This document shows positions 1 to 7,273 of a stretch of DNA of 15,324 nucleotides, in pieces. The notes below the pieces were generated by a model that saw only the letters and a list, made by a program, of their open reading frames with translations, was not told the DNA's origin and searched no databases. Within the stretch, counting starts at the first letter, position 1, and each line of letters opens with the position of its first letter. The stretch is from an uncultured Blautia sp. Lineage in GTDB: Bacteria > Bacillota > Clostridia > Lachnospirales > Lachnospiraceae. The stretch lies in contig CABSEJ010000072.1 in NCBI GenBank assembly GCA_902476765.1, positions 1-15,324 on the forward strand. The letters are read 5' to 3'. The translations under genes were made by a program, and so were the position numbers.

Positions 1-512
1 ATATTTTAAGCGAGGCTCTCAGCAATGCAGGGATTCCTCACAGAGTCATGAGCTTTTGTACCTTCTGGGATTATACCATCCTTCATGAGTTCCGGGACTA
101 TGATGAGGACAGAACAGAAAATAATAATATTTTTGACTATATTACCTCCTCTAACAACCGGGACGGGCTGGCTATAAAGGCGGCGGGAATGGGACTTCTG
201 GAGCGGGAGGAGGAGCATAAGATTCTCATTGTACTCAGCGACGGAAGACCCTATGACGTGATTCTCAACAGGCCTAACGCCAGGAATCCCCAGCCCTATT
301 ATGGCAAATATGCGGTGACAGACACTGGCTTTGAGGTGCGGAAACTGCGAAACCAGGGAGTCTGTGTTCTGGGGGTTTTTGCAGGAGAAGAGAAGGATTT
401 GGCTGCAGAAAAGAAAATTTTCGGAAAGGATTTTGCCTATATTCATCATAGTTCAGGTTTTTCTCATGTGGTGGGCCGATACTTGATGAAGCAGCTGGAA
501 AAAGACATTTAA
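1..512 (+). CDS. VWA-domain protein, NorD/CobT-type, 3' part only
   Basis: This gene enters from the left edge; its first complete codon is at position 3 and the visible part is 169 residues. Seen: a Rossmann-like von Willebrand A tail with strand-loop elements V-M-S-F-C-T-F-W-D-Y, an N-R-D-G-L-A-I motif and I-L-I-V-L-S-D-G-R-P-Y-D. The last two match the later metal-ion-dependent adhesion site segments of VWA domains as found in the NorD and CobT families. The first site motif (DxSxS) must lie upstream of the window. NorD-type VWA proteins usually work with a MoxR-type AAA+ ATPase as a metal-insertion or complex-remodelling chaperone pair. The ATPase is not visible here, so the role is inferred. 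No signal peptide or membrane segment occurs in the visible part. The next gene starts 14 bp downstream, so the two are probably cotranscribed. Confidence 0.75.
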   Translation, partial: ILSEALSNAGIPHRVMSFCTFWDYTILHEFRDYDEDRTENNNIFDYITSSNNRDGLAIKAAGMGLLEREEEHKILIVLSDGRPYDVILNRPNARNPQPYYGKYAVTDTGFEVRKLRNQGVCVLGVFAGEEKDLAAEKKIFGKDFAYIHHSSGFSHVVGRYLMKQLEKDI

Positions 513-526
513 CGGAGTGTACAGGA

Positions 527-1213
527 ATGAAGGAAATGATAGAGATTATGGGGATTTCTGTGGAAAAATGCCATGCCGAGCAGGTGATTGAAAGCATTAA
601 CGACCATTGGAACAGCCGGGATTCCCTTTCTACCTACGGAATACTGAATATGGGCTTGCTTATGGCGGCTCAGACGGATGTGGAGCTGAAGGAGTATATC
701 CAGATGCTGGACAAGGCTGTGGTGGACGAACCGGAGGTGCTGAAGGCAGCAGGTCTGCAGGACAGCCAGTTGGAGCAGGAGGCTTCGGAACACGGTTTTT
801 TCGGTACTCTGTTCTGGCTTTTGGCCCACTATAGGAACCATATTTTTCTTTTGGGAGAGAATCCGGAAGACACGGAAAAGCTGTGTGCCTATATACAGGA
901 AAAATATCCCCAGATTGTGATTGTGGGAAAGGACAGCCTGCCGGAGAATGGGGAGGACCAGGCAGACAGGCTGATTAACGAGATGAATGCCCTGAGTCCA
1001 CAGGCTGTGTTAAGCTGTTCTAAGAACTATGAGCTGGAAAAATTTGTAAAAAGGAACCGTAAAATGGTGAACACCAGCGTATGGTTTAGCCTGGGAAGCT
1101 GCCCGGAAATCCTGAAGGAAACAGGCTTGGGAACAGCCTGGCTCAACCGCCTTATGGAAAAAAGCAATTTTAAGAAGATGGTATCCAGCTATAAAGAAAA
1201 TGAGAAAATATGA
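527..1213 (+). CDS. Divergent WecG/TagA/CpsF-family (GT26-like) protein
   Basis: The product is 228 residues, close to the usual 230-250 of this glycosyltransferase family, which transfers N-acetylmannosamine and related sugars to lipid-linked acceptors in wall polymer or capsule synthesis. Seen: the family layout of an N-terminal I-M-G-I-S-V segment, a central I-F-L-L-G-E-N-P-E-D segment followed by E-K-Y-P-Q-I-V-I-V-G, and a late P-Q-A-V-L element. Key motifs are altered. The family's P-D-G aligns with V-D-E, which keeps the putative catalytic Asp but loses Pro and Gly. The G-x-G-x-P-K-Q-E segment reads S-C-S-K-N-Y-E-L-E. It may therefore be an altered-specificity or inactive paralogue. The ATG at 527 has GGAG at 514-517; an in-frame ATG at 536 is less well placed. 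No membrane segments are present. The family call rests on fold-level pattern and is moderately sure; the substrate is unknown. Confidence 0.6.
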   Translation: MKEMIEIMGISVEKCHAEQVIESINDHWNSRDSLSTYGILNMGLLMAAQTDVELKEYIQMLDKAVVDEPEVLKAAGLQDSQLEQEASEHGFFGTLFWLLAHYRNHIFLLGENPEDTEKLCAYIQEKYPQIVIVGKDSLPENGEDQADRLINEMNALSPQAVLSCSKNYELEKFVKRNRKMVNTSVWFSLGSCPEILKETGLGTAWLNRLMEKSNFKKMVSSYKENEKI

Positions 1214-1271
1214 ACAAATTGTTACATTTGAAAAAAATATGTAATATTTCATATTTTCTCTTTATTTTTTT
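1202..1271 (+). terminator. Intrinsic terminator overlapping the stop codon of the WecG-like gene
   Basis: A perfect 13-bp inverted repeat, GAGAAAATATGAA at 1202-1214 against TTCATATTTTCTC at 1248-1260, is followed by TTTATTTTTTT at 1261-1271. An inner 6-bp stem (TTACAT 1222-1227 with ATGTAA 1239-1244) continues the hairpin. The stop codon TGA (1211-1213) lies in the left arm. The stem is AT-rich, so it may be a moderate terminator. It separates the first transcription unit from the regulator/ftsEX block. Confidence 0.7.
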
Positions 1272-1303
1272 GGGATTCTGTATTAGTATATATAGTAGGG
1301 TTT

Positions 1304-1333
1304 TTTCAAATTTTCTTATGGGATACTTATAAT
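1304..1333 (+). promoter_or_regulatory. Predicted sigma-A-type promoter for the regulator/ftsEX unit
   Basis: A consensus -10 hexamer TATAAT lies at 1328-1333, with a weak -35 candidate TTTCAA at 1304-1309 (18-bp spacer), in an AT-rich stretch just after the terminator at 1202-1271. It sits 32 bp before the preferred start codon at 1366. The -10 box is convincing; the -35 box is poor. The 1214-1365 gap contains no gene. Confidence 0.5.
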
Positions 1334-1365
1334 TTACAAACTATATGATGAAAGAGGGAGACAAA

Positions 1366-2454
1366 ATGATTTCAAACCAGATTCTTCAAAACACTCTGGA
1401 TGGTCTGAAAGATATATCCAGAGCGGATTTTTGCGTAACGGATATGGAAGGCAAAGTGCTGGCAACTACCTTTTCCGAAACAATCTGCGGACAGGAGGAA
1501 GTGACGGCATTCGCCAATTCTCAGGCTGACAGCCAGGTGGTTCGGAACAATCTGTATTTCAAGATTTATGATGACCATCAGTTGGAGTACATACTGGTGC
1601 TGGACGGACAGGCAGACGACGCCTTTACCTTAGGCAAGCTGGTGGTATTCCAGGTGCAGGGACTGCTGACTGCCTACAAGGAAAGATTTAACAAAGACAA
1701 CTTTATCAAAAACCTGCTGCTGGACAACCTGCTGTTGGTGGATATCCATAACCGGGCTAAGAAGCTTCACATTGAAGTGGATGTGCGCAGGGTAGTCTAT
1801 ATACTGGAGACCAACCAGGACAAAGACTATGGTTCACTGGAAAATATCAAAAATCTTCTGGGCGGAAAGTCAGGAGATTTTGTGACGGCTGTTGACGAGA
1901 AGAGTATTATTATTGTCAAGGAACTGGCGCCTACAGATAATTATGCCCAGTTGGAAAAAACAGCACACATGATTTTGTCTGCCCTGGGTATTGAGAGGGA
2001 CGGCAGAACCCATATCGCCTACGGAACCATTGTAAAGGAGCTGAAGGAGGTTTCCCGCTCCTATAAGGAGGCAAGAATGGCTCTGGACGTAGGCAAGATA
2101 TTCTTTGGGGAGAGAGAGGTTATCGCCTACAGTTCCCTGGGTATCGGACGTCTGATTTATCAATTGCCCATTCCTCTGTGTAAAATGTTTATCCGGGAAA
2201 TTTTTGACGGAAAATCACCGGATGATTTTGACGAGGAGACACTGACTACCATCAATAAATTCTTTGAGAACAGCCTGAATGTTTCAGAGACCTCCAGACA
2301 ATTGTATATTCACTGAAATACTCTGGTATACCGTCTGGATAAGCTGCAGAAGAGCACGGGACTGGATTTGAGGGTCTTTGAAGACGCTATTACCTTTAAG
2401 ATTGCTCTGATGGTGGTAAAATATATGAAATATATGGAAACACTGGATTACTGA
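1366..2454 (+). pseudogene. CdaR/PucR-family transcriptional regulator, interrupted by a TGA in its helix-turn-helix
   Basis: The reading frame is open from 1366 to an in-frame TGA at 2314-2316 (codon 317). It continues in the same frame to a second TGA at 2452-2454, for 362 codons in all. The start at 1366 is preferred because GAGGGAG (1354-1360) sits 5 bp before it; ATGs at 1345 and 1348 lack such a site. Seen: a long N-terminal sensor-like region and a middle region (about residues 100-290) as in CdaR-type regulators. The C-terminal PucR helix-turn-helix reads V-S-E-T-S-R-Q-L-Y-I-H, stop, N-T-L-V-Y-R-L-D-K-L. The family consensus there is H-R-N-T-L-x-Y-R-L, so the stop replaces the conserved arginine; one CGA-to-TGA transition explains it. 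The truncated 316-residue product would lack a working DNA-binding domain. Family members control carbohydrate or purine use; no ligand can be assigned. It lies upstream of ftsE. Confidence 0.8.
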
Positions 2455-2494
2455 TATAATACTCCTTTGAAGTATAAGGAAAAGGGGTGTTATA
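2452..2494 (+). promoter_or_regulatory. Hairpin and extended -10 element upstream of ftsE
   Basis: A 14-bp stem pairs 2455-2468 with 2481-2494 across a 12-nt loop. The only non-Watson-Crick pairs are two U.G wobbles, so it is best seen as an RNA structure. No T-run follows, so it does not look like a terminator. The left arm also forms an extended -10 promoter box, TG-A-TATAAT at 2452-2460, with no good -35. The element lies 24 bp before the ftsE start. It could be an ftsE promoter, an mRNA-stabilising hairpin, or both; the sequence does not decide. Confidence 0.45.
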
Positions 2495-2518
2495 CAAACA
2501 GGAAAACAGGAGGTTATT

Positions 2519-3205
2519 ATGATTGATTTAAAAGACGTGAGTAAGTCATACAGCAAGGGCCAGCCGGCCATTGACCATATGAATCTTCACGTAGAGAAGG
2601 GTGAATTTGTTTTCGTAGTGGGAAACAGCGGTTCAGGAAAGTCTACCCTGATTAAGCTTCTTTTGAAGGAGCTGGACCCCACAAGCGGGACCATCACGGT
2701 AAACGGTCAGCAGCTGAATAAGCTGAGAAGAAGGAAGGTTGCAAAATACCGCAGGGGAGTGGGTGTTGTGTTCCAGGATTTCCGTCTTCTGAGAGACCGG
2801 AACGTGTATGAGAACGTGGCCTTTGCCCAGAGAGTTATCGAGCGCCCAACCCGTATTATCAAAAAGCGGGTGCCGGAGGTGCTGACTTTGGTAGGCCTGG
2901 CAGAGAAATATAAGTCAAAGCCAGACCAGCTTTCCGGTGGTGAGCAGCAGAGAGTGGCTCTGGCCAGGGCTCTGGTAAACCGGCCTAATATTCTGCTGGC
3001 AGACGAGCCTACAGGAAACCTGGACCCTAAGAATTCTTTTGAGATTATGAAACTGCTGGAGGAAATTAACCAGCGGGGTACTACGGTTCTTGTGGTTACC
3101 CACAACAGAGAGATTGTAAATGCGTTTAAAAAGCGTGTAATTACAATGAAGAAAGGCGTCATTGTCAGCGACGAACAAGAAGGTGAATATCGGAATGAGA
3201 ATTAG
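2519..3205 (+). CDS. ftsE: Cell division ATP-binding protein FtsE
   Basis: The 228-residue ABC ATPase has the standard FtsE length. Seen: Walker A at residues 35-42 (G-N-S-G-S-G-K-S), the ABC signature L-S-G-G-E-Q-Q-R at 138-145, and Walker B I-L-L-A-D-E with its Asp-Glu at 162-163, followed by P-T-G-N-L-D and the switch histidine in V-V-T-H-N. FtsE is the cytoplasmic ATPase of the FtsEX complex, which binds ATP to drive conformational change in FtsX and so activates peptidoglycan hydrolases at the septum or sidewall. It is not a classical transporter. The start is supported by AGGAGG ending 5 bp upstream. It overlaps ftsX by 11 bp, which indicates translational coupling of the two subunits. 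Confidence 0.96.
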   Translation: MIDLKDVSKSYSKGQPAIDHMNLHVEKGEFVFVVGNSGSGKSTLIKLLLKELDPTSGTITVNGQQLNKLRRRKVAKYRRGVGVVFQDFRLLRDRNVYENVAFAQRVIERPTRIIKKRVPEVLTLVGLAEKYKSKPDQLSGGEQQRVALARALVNRPNILLADEPTGNLDPKNSFEIMKLLEEINQRGTTVLVVTHNREIVNAFKKRVITMKKGVIVSDEQEGEYRNEN

Positions 3206-4106
3206 TACAATTGCATACATATTTAAACAGGGATTTAAAAATATATGGAGAAATCTCCGCTTTTCCCTGGCCTCTATTGCTACCATGGCTGCATGTATTT
3301 TCTTATTCGGCATTTTCCTGGCGCTGGTTATGAATTTTAATTATATTGTTCACTCTGCGGAGGAAGGCGTTGCCGTACTGGTATACTTTGACGAGGGAAT
3401 CAAGCAGGAGCAGATTGATGAAATCGGCAATCAGATTGAGAAGCGGCCTGAGGTGGCCACAATGAAGTATATTTCCGCAGACGAAGCCTGGGAATCCTAC
3501 AGCAAGATTTATCTGGGAGAGGATAACAGTGATTTAGCGGAAGGCTTTATGCAGGACAATCCCCTGGCCAATTCAGCCAGATTCGACGTATATCTGGACA
3601 ATGTGGAAGGGCAGCAGACACTGGTAGATTTTATCGAAGGACTGGATGGCGTCCGGAGGGTAGAACAGTCACAGCAGGCGGCAGATACTCTGTCAACCTT
3701 TAATAAACTGATGGCCTATGTGTCTCTGGCTATTGTTATTCTGCTTTTGGCCGTGGCCTTCTTCCTTATCAGCAATACCATTACTATGGGTATTTCGGTG
3801 CGCCAGGAAGAGATTGGAATTATGAAGCTTATCGGAGCCACAGACTTCTTTGTGCGCTCACCCTTTGTTATCGAGGGTATTCTTTTGGGAGTAATTGGCG
3901 CAGCCATTCCCATGGGTATTCTTTATGTGATATACGAAAAGATTATAGTCTATGTGATGGAAAAATTCCACATGCTGGGAAGCTTCCTTCAGTTTTTGGA
4001 TGTGAATTATGTATTCCAGTACCTTCTTCCTGTGGGAATCGGACTGGGAATCGGCATTGGCTTTATAGGAAGTATCTTTTCCGTGAGAAAGCATCTGAGA
4101 GTGTGA
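3195..4106 (+). CDS. ftsX: Cell division protein FtsX
   Basis: The product is 303 residues. Seen: the typical FtsX plan of a short cytoplasmic start, one membrane helix (about 25-46), a large extracytoplasmic domain (about 47-170), then three helices (about 174-197, 224-248 and 276-297). The segment between helices two and three, N-T-I-T-M-G-I-S-V-R-Q-E-E-I-G-I-M-K-L-I-G-A in two parts, is the family's coupling region. FtsX is the membrane partner of FtsE and relays ATP-driven movement to extracellular cell-wall hydrolases. The ATG at 3195 with AAGAAGGTG at 3177-3185 is preferred; an in-frame TTG at 3162 would add 11 residues but has no good site. No M23-type hydrolase, often found beside clostridial ftsEX, is encoded here; the next gene is an S41 protease, similar to the B. 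subtilis ftsEX-ctpB order. Confidence 0.95.
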   Translation: MRISTIAYIFKQGFKNIWRNLRFSLASIATMAACIFLFGIFLALVMNFNYIVHSAEEGVAVLVYFDEGIKQEQIDEIGNQIEKRPEVATMKYISADEAWESYSKIYLGEDNSDLAEGFMQDNPLANSARFDVYLDNVEGQQTLVDFIEGLDGVRRVEQSQQAADTLSTFNKLMAYVSLAIVILLLAVAFFLISNTITMGISVRQEEIGIMKLIGATDFFVRSPFVIEGILLGVIGAAIPMGILYVIYEKIIVYVMEKFHMLGSFLQFLDVNYVFQYLLPVGIGLGIGIGFIGSIFSVRKHLRV

Positions 4107-4175
4107 TGCAGCGGGCCGTGGACCCGGGGTGCAAAGAGAAAGCGTCCAGGTAAGGCAATGAGCGGAGGATATGAG

Positions 4176-4227
4176 ATGAAACTGGCAAGGTATATGCAGG
4201 TAAGCATGTATCTTGCCAGTCTTTCAT
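4176..4227 (+). promoter_or_regulatory. Long hairpin in the ftsX-protease gap, enclosing an alternative start codon
   Basis: Positions 4181-4197 pair with 4204-4220 over 17 continuous base pairs around the 6-nt loop AGGTAA; the only non-Watson-Crick pairs are two G.U wobbles. Five more pairs (4176-4180 with 4222-4227, small bulges) extend the base. No T-run follows, so it is probably not a terminator. The ATG at 4176-4178, preceded by GGAGGA at 4164-4169, forms the foot of the stem and is in frame with the protease. The hairpin could hide this start, protect the mRNA, or set the ratio of downstream protease to FtsEX. Function is inference. Confidence 0.6.
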
Positions 4228-4271
4228 ATGACAGAAAAAAGAGCCCGACAGGGGCAAGGGAGGAGCAATCG

Positions 4272-5468
4272 ATGGAACGAAAAAAATATATCCGGGGATT
4301 TCTTACGGGAATCCTGTGTACTCTTCTTATTGGAGGAATCGGATTCAAGGCTTATGACACTGTACAGTACAAAGAGAGAAACCAGGGTGCTGTTACAGAT
4401 GCCTTTGTGCAGAAGGCCAAGTTTATTGAGGAGACGGTGAAGGATTCTTACACCGGAGAGACAGACGATTCTCTTATGGAGGAATACATGTATAAGGGCA
4501 TGATGGCCAGCCTGGGGGACCCTTATTCCGCTTATTATACCCAGGAGGAGTATGAGGATTTGACTGCAGAGACCACAGGCTCCTACAAAGGAATCGGCGT
4601 GGTGATGCAGCAGAATACAGACACCATGCAGGTGGAGGTGGTGCGCTGTTATGAAGGCGCTCCCGGAGAAAAGGCAGGCTTGCTGCCGGGAGATATTATC
4701 ATCCAGGTTAACGGAGAGGATGCTGCTTCCATGGAGCTTTCGGAGGTAGTGGATAAGGTAAAAAGTTCTGAGGACGGTACGGCCCATCTCACCATTGCCC
4801 GGGAAGGGGAAACAGACTACCTTCAGATAGACGTGCCTCTGGAGGAGGTAAATATTCCGGTAGTAGCTCATGAGATGCTGGAGGAGAATATCGGTTATAT
4901 TGCCCTTTATGAATTTACGGAGCAGACAGAACCGCAGTATAAATCTGCCTTCCAGGAACTAAAGGAACAGGGTATGGAGCGGCTTATTGTGGATGTGAGA
5001 GGAAATCCAGGGGGCCTTCTTACCTCTGTCTGCGATATTCTGGAGGATATCTTACCGGAGGGCCTGATTGTTTACACAGAGGACAAAGACGGTAGCCGCC
5101 GGGAATATACTTGTGACGGAGATAATGAACTGAATATGCCTCTGGCTGTTCTGATAAACGGCAACAGCGCCAGCGCCTCAGAGATTTTTGCCGGGGCCAT
5201 TCAGGATTACGGCCTGGGAACCCTGGTGGGAACTACCACTTACGGAAAGGGAATTGTCCAGAGCCTGATACCCCTTTCAGACGGCAGCGCAATTAAAACC
5301 ACCACCGCCAAATATTACACCCCCAAGGGCAGATGTATCCACGGTACGGGAATCCAGCCGGATGTGGAGGAGGAGCTGAATGAAGGCCTGGAACAGGAGA
5401 CCTCTATTCCCCATGAAGAAGACAACCAGCTCCAGAAAGCCCTGGAGGTAGTAAAGGCTATGGAATAA
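4272..5468 (+). CDS. S41-family C-terminal processing peptidase (CtpA/CtpB-like), membrane anchored
   Basis: The product is 398 residues from the ATG at 4272, which has GGGAGGAG 6 bp upstream. Seen in order: a single N-terminal membrane anchor (about residues 8-25), a helical region, a PDZ domain (about 100-180, beginning G-I-G-V-V and including G-D-I-I-I-Q-V-N-G), and an S41 core. Alignment by eye to E. coli Tsp places the catalytic Ser at 301 in S-A-S-A-S-E and Lys at 326 in T-Y-G-K-G. Asp312 matches Tsp D441. All key residues are present, so it should be an active extracytoplasmic Ser-Lys protease that trims proteins from their C-termini. The position after ftsEX matches B. subtilis ctpB, which acts in sporulation signalling, but orthology is inferred. 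An upstream in-frame ATG at 4176 with its own GGAGGA site would add 32 cytoplasmic residues. Confidence 0.93.
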   Translation: MERKKYIRGFLTGILCTLLIGGIGFKAYDTVQYKERNQGAVTDAFVQKAKFIEETVKDSYTGETDDSLMEEYMYKGMMASLGDPYSAYYTQEEYEDLTAETTGSYKGIGVVMQQNTDTMQVEVVRCYEGAPGEKAGLLPGDIIIQVNGEDAASMELSEVVDKVKSSEDGTAHLTIAREGETDYLQIDVPLEEVNIPVVAHEMLEENIGYIALYEFTEQTEPQYKSAFQELKEQGMERLIVDVRGNPGGLLTSVCDILEDILPEGLIVYTEDKDGSRREYTCDGDNELNMPLAVLINGNSASASEIFAGAIQDYGLGTLVGTTTYGKGIVQSLIPLSDGSAIKTTTAKYYTPKGRCIHGTGIQPDVEEELNEGLEQETSIPHEEDNQLQKALEVVKAME

Positions 5469-5490
5469 ATGCCCGGCTACAGACACTTTT

Positions 5491-5519
5491 TCGACATTCT
5501 TTTGTTAAAACAGTAGAAA
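5491..5519 (+). promoter_or_regulatory. Possible promoter for the symporter unit
   Basis: TCGACA (5491-5496, five of six matches to the -35 consensus) and TAGAAA (5514-5519, four of six to the -10) are spaced by exactly 17 bp in the gap between the protease and the symporter. No clear terminator lies between the protease stop and this site, so read-through from the ftsEX unit is also possible. Confidence 0.35.
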
Positions 5520-5553
5520 ACGAATACCGAAAAAGACGAGAAGGGGGTATTTT

Positions 5554-7272
5554 ATGACAATTATTGACAACATTGTAGTGGTTGCATGTTTTGCAGGGAT
5601 TCTCTGGGTAGGTTATTACTTTTCCAAGACCTCCCAGGACATGGACAGCTTCTATAAGGCCAACAGAGCCCTGCCCTGGTCTCTGGTAGTGGGAACCCTG
5701 ATGGCTTCCTGGTACGGAGGAGCCGGAGTGGTAGGAACCGTAGGATATTCTACCACTATGGGACTTTCGGCCTTTTTCATCTGGTCCATCGGCGCCCATG
5801 CGGTTCGTTTCCCACTGGCGCTGTGGATTGCACCCAGGATTTCCGTAAAGGCCAAAGGAACCATACCGGATTTGCTGCGGATGAATTATGGAAAGCTGGC
5901 GGCTATTTTGGGAGCTGTTACCATTGTTATCACCTGCCTTTCTATCGGAGAGATTGCCGCAGTAGGATATGTTGGTGAAGGAGCCTGGAATGCAGACAAG
6001 GTAATGGTGGCGGCTATTGTAGTTGTAATTTCCATTGCCATCACCTGTCTGGGAGGACTTATGGGTGTGGCGGTTACGGACATGATTTTCTTCTTCCTTA
6101 TGGTTGTGTGCGTGTCCTCAGCCTTTCCCCAGATGTTTTTCAAAATAGGAGGCTTTGAAGGAATCCGGGAGGCATTAAGCGGACCGGCGCCGGAAATGCT
6201 GACAGCCTTCGGCGGAACGCCCATTCCCCAGGCCGTTATTTTGATTGTGCTTTGTATCAATATTTATAAGGACCCTACCTTTTATCAGAGGTTTGCGGCA
6301 GCCAATTCTCCTAAGACAGGAAAGAGAGCCATGCTTCTGTGCTTCTCTATCTGGCTGTCCTTTGACGTGGTTACCATGATTACAGGTACCATTATCCGGG
6401 CCCATGACATTAACCTGACAACCCAGCCGGAGGTTACTTATATTGCCATGATTGTGGATAACCTTCCGGTAGTAGCCAAGGGATTGTTTATTGTAGGAAT
6501 CCTGGGAGCCATTATCTCTACCCTGGACAGCTATTACCTCATTGGCGGTGAGATTATCTCCAATGATATTATTTATATGCTGCGGGGAGACAGGCCCCTG
6601 AAGGATAAGACCAGTATCCGCATTACCAGAATTGCCAGTGTGATTTTCGGTATCATTGGTCTGGTAACAGCCTTTAAATTTGACAGAGTGTACGACGCTT
6701 ATCTGTTTTTGGCCAGCATCAGTATGACGCTGCTGTTTGTGCCTATGATAGCCGCATTGATGTATGACGGAAAGAAAACCAACGTGGCCGGAGTTTCCAG
6801 TATGATAGTGGGAGCCGTGGTGTGGATTTTATTCCAGTATGTATGCCCGGTAACGATTTCCGGCATTACCATTGACCCTGTTTTAATCGGTCTGCCTCTG
6901 TCCCTGGTGGCCTTTGTCATAGGAAATCACTTCGGCACGGACTTAAATGCCCAGCGACGTCAGATGGAAGTAGGAAAAGGAAAGGCAGTTATGAATAAGA
7001 AAGAGCCAAAACAGCCGGAAGCAAAGAAAGAATATGAGAAAGTAGAATGGCTGGGCGTAGACGGCGGCCTGATACTGTTGTTCATTGTTCTGGCCTGTAT
7101 CTACGGATACGGTATGCTGAACGGCATAGACTTTATTGTAGGTATTCTTTCACCGGGACTGGCTATCTGTATTACCGTAGGAGTTTTCCTGAAATACTGT
7201 ACAGAGGTCTTCTCCTTTGCCACAGGCAGAAAAGGAAAAGCAAAAGAGGACAAAAAAGAAAAGAAGGACTGA
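5554..7272 (+). CDS. Sodium:solute symporter (SSS family)
   Basis: The 572-residue polytopic membrane protein has about 15 hydrophobic segments. Seen: the SSS-type start with a first helix at about 3-23, the F-Y-K-A-N-R-A-L-P segment before helix two, W-Y-G-G-A-G-V-V-G-T, and the sodium-site region A-I-I-S-T-L-D-S-Y-Y-L-I-G-G followed by S-N-D. The first 13 helices form the LeuT-like core. A charged, Lys/Glu-rich linker (about 463-495) and two additional C-terminal helices follow, ending in a very basic tail. The family couples sodium entry to uptake of sugars, amino acids, carboxylates or other solutes; the substrate cannot be read from the sequence. The ATG has AAGGGGG at 5541-5547. The following gene starts one base after the stop, so the two products are probably made together. 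Confidence 0.92.
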   Translation: MTIIDNIVVVACFAGILWVGYYFSKTSQDMDSFYKANRALPWSLVVGTLMASWYGGAGVVGTVGYSTTMGLSAFFIWSIGAHAVRFPLALWIAPRISVKAKGTIPDLLRMNYGKLAAILGAVTIVITCLSIGEIAAVGYVGEGAWNADKVMVAAIVVVISIAITCLGGLMGVAVTDMIFFFLMVVCVSSAFPQMFFKIGGFEGIREALSGPAPEMLTAFGGTPIPQAVILIVLCINIYKDPTFYQRFAAANSPKTGKRAMLLCFSIWLSFDVVTMITGTIIRAHDINLTTQPEVTYIAMIVDNLPVVAKGLFIVGILGAIISTLDSYYLIGGEIISNDIIYMLRGDRPLKDKTSIRITRIASVIFGIIGLVTAFKFDRVYDAYLFLASISMTLLFVPMIAALMYDGKKTNVAGVSSMIVGAVVWILFQYVCPVTISGITIDPVLIGLPLSLVAFVIGNHFGTDLNAQRRQMEVGKGKAVMNKKEPKQPEAKKEYEKVEWLGVDGGLILLFIVLACIYGYGMLNGIDFIVGILSPGLAICITVGVFLKYCTEVFSFATGRKGKAKEDKKEKKD

Positions 7273-7273
7273 C

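Noticed and set aside
2314..2316. TGA as a selenocysteine codon or programmed read-through in the regulator
   Set aside because: The position is a conserved arginine in the helix-turn-helix, no SECIS-like hairpin follows directly, and the downstream base A does not favour read-through. A nonsense change or sequence error is simpler.
3162..3194. TTG at 3162 as the ftsX start
   Set aside because: It has no ribosome site and a long overlap with ftsE; the ATG at 3195 has a well-spaced site and gives the usual N-terminus.
4107..4157. GC-rich stretch after ftsX as a terminator
   Set aside because: Only short pairings (GCA/TGC plus CGGG/CCCG) form and no T-run follows.
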